This document shows, one piece after another, positions 34,239-36,406 of a DNA stretch of 36,406 nt (its first letter is position 1; every line of letters begins with the position of its first letter). Made by a program: the position numbers and the translations under genes. Source of the DNA: Magnetococcales bacterium (lineage in GTDB: Bacteria > Pseudomonadota > Magnetococcia > Magnetococcales > UBA8363); NCBI GenBank assembly GCA_015228925.1, contig JADGCQ010000031.1, forward strand, positions 1 to 36,406, written 5' to 3'. The notes under the pieces were generated by a model. The model was given only the letters and a program-made list of their open reading frames with translations. It was not told the DNA's origin and searched no databases.

Positions 34239-34426
34239 GATTAAAGAAAAAAAGGGGTCTGGGGGATTGCCCCCAGGGTTTTGACTTTAAACAAAAAGAT
34301 TCATTACTTCGCTTTTGAATTTGTTTTTGAATTTAAACAAAGTATTGAAGCTTTTTGTTCAATATCGAAAAGAGAGTCAAAACCCTGGGGGCAATCCCCC
34401 AGACCCCTTTTTTCTTTTAATAATTT
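34239..34426. repeat. MITE-like inverted-repeat element, copy C, between convergent genes
   Basis: Two arms (about 34239-34282 and 34377-34421) are inverted copies of the same unit as copies A, B and D. Each has the CTGGGGG/CCCCCAG palindrome and an A/T-rich outer flank. The roughly 95-nt interior is AT-rich, with GAATTTGTTTTTGAATTT-like repeats analogous to those of copy B. It lies between the stops of secB (34207) and the coiled-coil gene (34483), again at converging 3' ends. Confidence 0.85.
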
Positions 34427-34482
34427 TTTTTGGGGGGTGTCAGCGCGTTATTACACCCTGGACGCCCCCCTCTTTTTTTGGA

Positions 34483-35073
34483 TCAATTGGCCACGGTTTT
34501 GAGAAAGACCTGCTCGGAAACCTCATCGCGTTGTTTGATCACCATGTCGATCTGTTGCAGAATGGCGTTGAGTTGTCCCTGCGCATTCGTGATGCTGGCG
34601 CGAGCCTGAGGAATCTTGCTGTTCAGTGTCTCAATCTCCCCCTTGCGCTTGTTGATGATGGGATTGTTGGCCTCCTTCACCTTGATCAACTCCAAACGCT
34701 GGGTCTCGGTCGATACCATGGGATCGATGAGAGAAAGCTCCTGGGCTTTGCGATATTTGGTCACAACCTCGGTCACGGGTCGCTCTTCCACGACCAACGC
34801 TTTTTGGGCCGCCGCAAGGCCCGCCTCAAGGTCCACCAAAGCCTTTTGCGATTGCCGGATCGCCTCCTGTTGCTGAAGGAGGGCGGCACTCAATTCATCA
34901 AGCAGACCGTTCAACTCCTGGATGCGTTGCGCCCTGGCGGTGGAACTGTCGGGATAGGTCCAATAATTGGTCCCCAGGGCATCGGGCAGTGGCACCAGAA
35001 CCCATGCGGTCGCCGCCAAAGAAACGGAGGCCAGAACCAGTTTGTTCGCTGATAATCGTTGTTTATACTTCAT
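34483..35073 (-). CDS. Hypothetical coiled-coil protein with N-terminal membrane anchor or signal
   Basis: I do not recognise this 196-residue protein. After a basic start (M-K-Y-K-Q-R), residues about 10-33 are hydrophobic and could be a signal sequence or single anchor. The rest is almost entirely Gln/Glu/Ala/Leu-rich heptad-like sequence, pointing to a long coiled coil (about 55-185). The ATG at 35073 has GGAGG at 6-nt spacing. An upstream extension of 43 residues is rejected. It starts divergently from the AI-2E family transporter gene, with which it may share a promoter region. Confidence 0.65.
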   Translation of the reverse strand: MKYKQRLSANKLVLASVSLAATAWVLVPLPDALGTNYWTYPDSSTARAQRIQELNGLLDELSAALLQQQEAIRQSQKALVDLEAGLAAAQKALVVEERPVTEVVTKYRKAQELSLIDPMVSTETQRLELIKVKEANNPIINKRKGEIETLNSKIPQARASITNAQGQLNAILQQIDMVIKQRDEVSEQVFLKTVAN

Positions 35074-35190
35074 GCCACGCCTCCAAAGTTTCCTGGGTTG
35101 TCCCTTTCCCGCGATCACCGATTTCCATGCCCGACATATTTTTTCCAAGTCATGTTGACAAATGAAGGGAGAACCCGCTTCAATGTTCCC

Positions 35191-36330
35191 ATGGCAAGGC
35201 ACCCCAAATCACAGACTTCAAATCCAAAATCTCCCCATCAACAGGGGTTCATGCTGCTGTTGCTGACGTTGGCCGCCGTTGGGTTGTTTTGGTTGTTTCT
35301 CCCTTTTTTGCCAGGATTATTTTTGGCGGTATTGCTGGCAACAGCCACCTATCCGTTGTACCAACGCCTCACCCAACGTCTCTCCTTAAGATCGGATCAA
35401 GCGGCTCTGATCATGACCGTTTTAATCTTTTTCCTGGTTGTTTCTCCCGTGTTGTACCTGCTTTCAGCCAGCGCGGTCATGATGGTCGATGTGGTCGGTC
35501 AGCTTCAAAACTGGTTCTCCGGTTTTGAAAGCAACGCCGCCCTGAACGCCGCCTTGAAAACCATCATCAACACGTTCCCTTTACCCGACTTTCTCCGTGA
35601 TTTTCTCCTGGAAAAGGCGGCGGGAAATCAGGATGTTTTGATTCAAGGGGCGACCAATGGTCTGTTATTCCTGTTCAAAGGGGTCACCAACAACAGCTTG
35701 GCCTTTATTTCCTCCCTGGTCTGGGTGGTTTTTGCCTTGTTTTTCTTTTATCGCGACGGCCCACAGTTGGTCCAAAAACTCCGTTTGTTGACACCACTGC
35801 CCAATCATTATGATGATTTCCTGCTGAACCGATTTGCGGGTTTGGCGACGGTACTCACCATCAGTACCGTCTCCATCTCCATGATCCAGGGGATTTCCTT
35901 CGCGACGGTGACGGCGTTTACCGATCTCCCCTGGTTTTTCCTCGGAGTTGGTTTGGCTGTCGCCTCTTTTATCCCGGTGTTGGGCGGATTGATCATCTGG
36001 GGACCGTTGTCGTACTACCTTGTTTCGACAGGAAGAGAAGGTCTGGGACTGTTTTTGTTGTTTTGGGGTGCTATCGTCAACGGTTTTCTCATTGATAATA
36101 TCCTGCGACCTGTTTTGATTGGCCGCTTATCCCAATGGCACACCGCCGAAGACCCCGATGATGGCCTTTCCGCTTTGGGACATACCCTGCTCACGACGTT
36201 GGCAACTTTTGGTGGTATCTTACATCTGGGAATACTGGGGCTTTTTTTTGGTCCGGTCATTGCCGCCATGGCCATTGCGGTTTTTGAACTGTATGAAAAA
36301 ATAAACCGGGATCACTTGGATCGATCCTGA
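35191..36330 (+). CDS. AI-2E family transporter (PerM-like permease)
   Basis: This protein of about 379 residues is an integral membrane protein with some eight hydrophobic segments. It has the family pattern of two or three N-terminal helices, a soluble middle stretch (about residues 95-155) and then a helical block. That block includes F-F-F-Y-R-D-G-P, the F-I-P-V-L-G-G motif and the D-N-I-L-R-P-V-L-I-G segment. Members were named for AI-2 export, but most have unknown substrates. The start is uncertain: ATG 35191 is used, and an in-frame ATG at 35152 would add 13 residues, without a clear ribosome site for either. The gene ends 31 nt before repeat copy D. Confidence 0.88.
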   Translation: MARHPKSQTSNPKSPHQQGFMLLLLTLAAVGLFWLFLPFLPGLFLAVLLATATYPLYQRLTQRLSLRSDQAALIMTVLIFFLVVSPVLYLLSASAVMMVDVVGQLQNWFSGFESNAALNAALKTIINTFPLPDFLRDFLLEKAAGNQDVLIQGATNGLLFLFKGVTNNSLAFISSLVWVVFALFFFYRDGPQLVQKLRLLTPLPNHYDDFLLNRFAGLATVLTISTVSISMIQGISFATVTAFTDLPWFFLGVGLAVASFIPVLGGLIIWGPLSYYLVSTGREGLGLFLLFWGAIVNGFLIDNILRPVLIGRLSQWHTAEDPDDGLSALGHTLLTTLATFGGILHLGILGLFFGPVIAAMAIAVFELYEKINRDHLDRS

Positions 36331-36360
36331 CCTTTGTGGTAGGGCAATCGCAAATGATCA

Positions 36361-36406
36361 ATTATTAAAAGAAAAAAGGGGTCTGGGGGATTGCCCCCAG
36401 GGTTTT
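36361..36406. repeat. Dispersed palindromic repeat, copy D (left-arm orientation, cut by window end)
   Basis: This copy has the same unit as copies A-C in left-arm orientation: an A-rich flank, GGGGT, the CTGGGGG-ATTG-CCCCCAG palindrome and GGTTTT at the very end. It lies 31 nt beyond the stop of the AI-2E family transporter gene. The matching right arm would be beyond the window. Confidence 0.85.

Overview
The window looks like part of a proteobacterial chromosome, probably from a sulfur-metabolising Gram-negative. It carries DsrC and DsrMK (reverse-type or dissimilatory sulfur metabolism). It also has secB, rpsT next to murJ, an RhlB-like helicase, mutS, an AsmA-family protein and a large PAS-rich hybrid histidine kinase. 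A magnetotactic-coccus-like lineage (Magnetococcales) would fit, but that is inference and no marker in the window proves it. The window starts and ends inside copies of the same palindromic repeat, which suggests a contig broken at repeats.

Layout. (1) 64-3773, minus strand: dsrC, then dsrM, dsrK and rph, with a 363-nt structured gap between dsrC and dsrM and a TGATG overlap between dsrK and rph. (2) 4163-8014, plus strand: a thioredoxin-like [2Fe-2S] ferredoxin, a sugar-nucleotide epimerase and an AsmA-family protein. (3) 8244-9155, minus strand: an AEC transporter. (4) 9330-13190, plus strand: a degenerate Ser/Thr kinase fused to PEGA and formylglycine-generating-enzyme-like domains, then a small membrane protein. 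(5) 13666-21442: an AT-richer accessory island. Five co-directional genes encode a PRTase-CE-like phosphoribosyltransferase, a P-loop ATPase, a Rossmann-like protein, a SIS-HAD fusion and a PfkB sugar kinase. A convergent NADAR-family N-glycosidase follows. (6) 21946-29047, plus strand: mutS, the hybrid kinase and a methyltransferase. (7) 29210-29891, minus strand: a higBA toxin-antitoxin pair. (8) 30022-36330: murJ divergent from rpsT, then rhlB-like, secB, a coiled-coil protein on the minus strand and an AI-2E family transporter.

The most interesting region is the island at 13.6-21.4 kb. It combines a PRPP-type transferase, a nucleotide-dependent ATPase and a possible ligand-sensing Rossmann protein with a sugar-phosphate isomerase/phosphatase fusion and a sugar kinase. 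A NADAR enzyme, whose family removes ADP-ribose-type groups, lies beside it. This gene set suggests an uncharacterised nucleotide- or sugar-based conflict (defence) system. The second notable feature is a dispersed inverted-repeat element that sits only at the 3' ends of genes. It is paired in inverted orientation between convergent genes, like a bidirectional terminator or MITE-like element.

No rRNA, tRNA, CRISPR array or intact insertion sequence was recognised.
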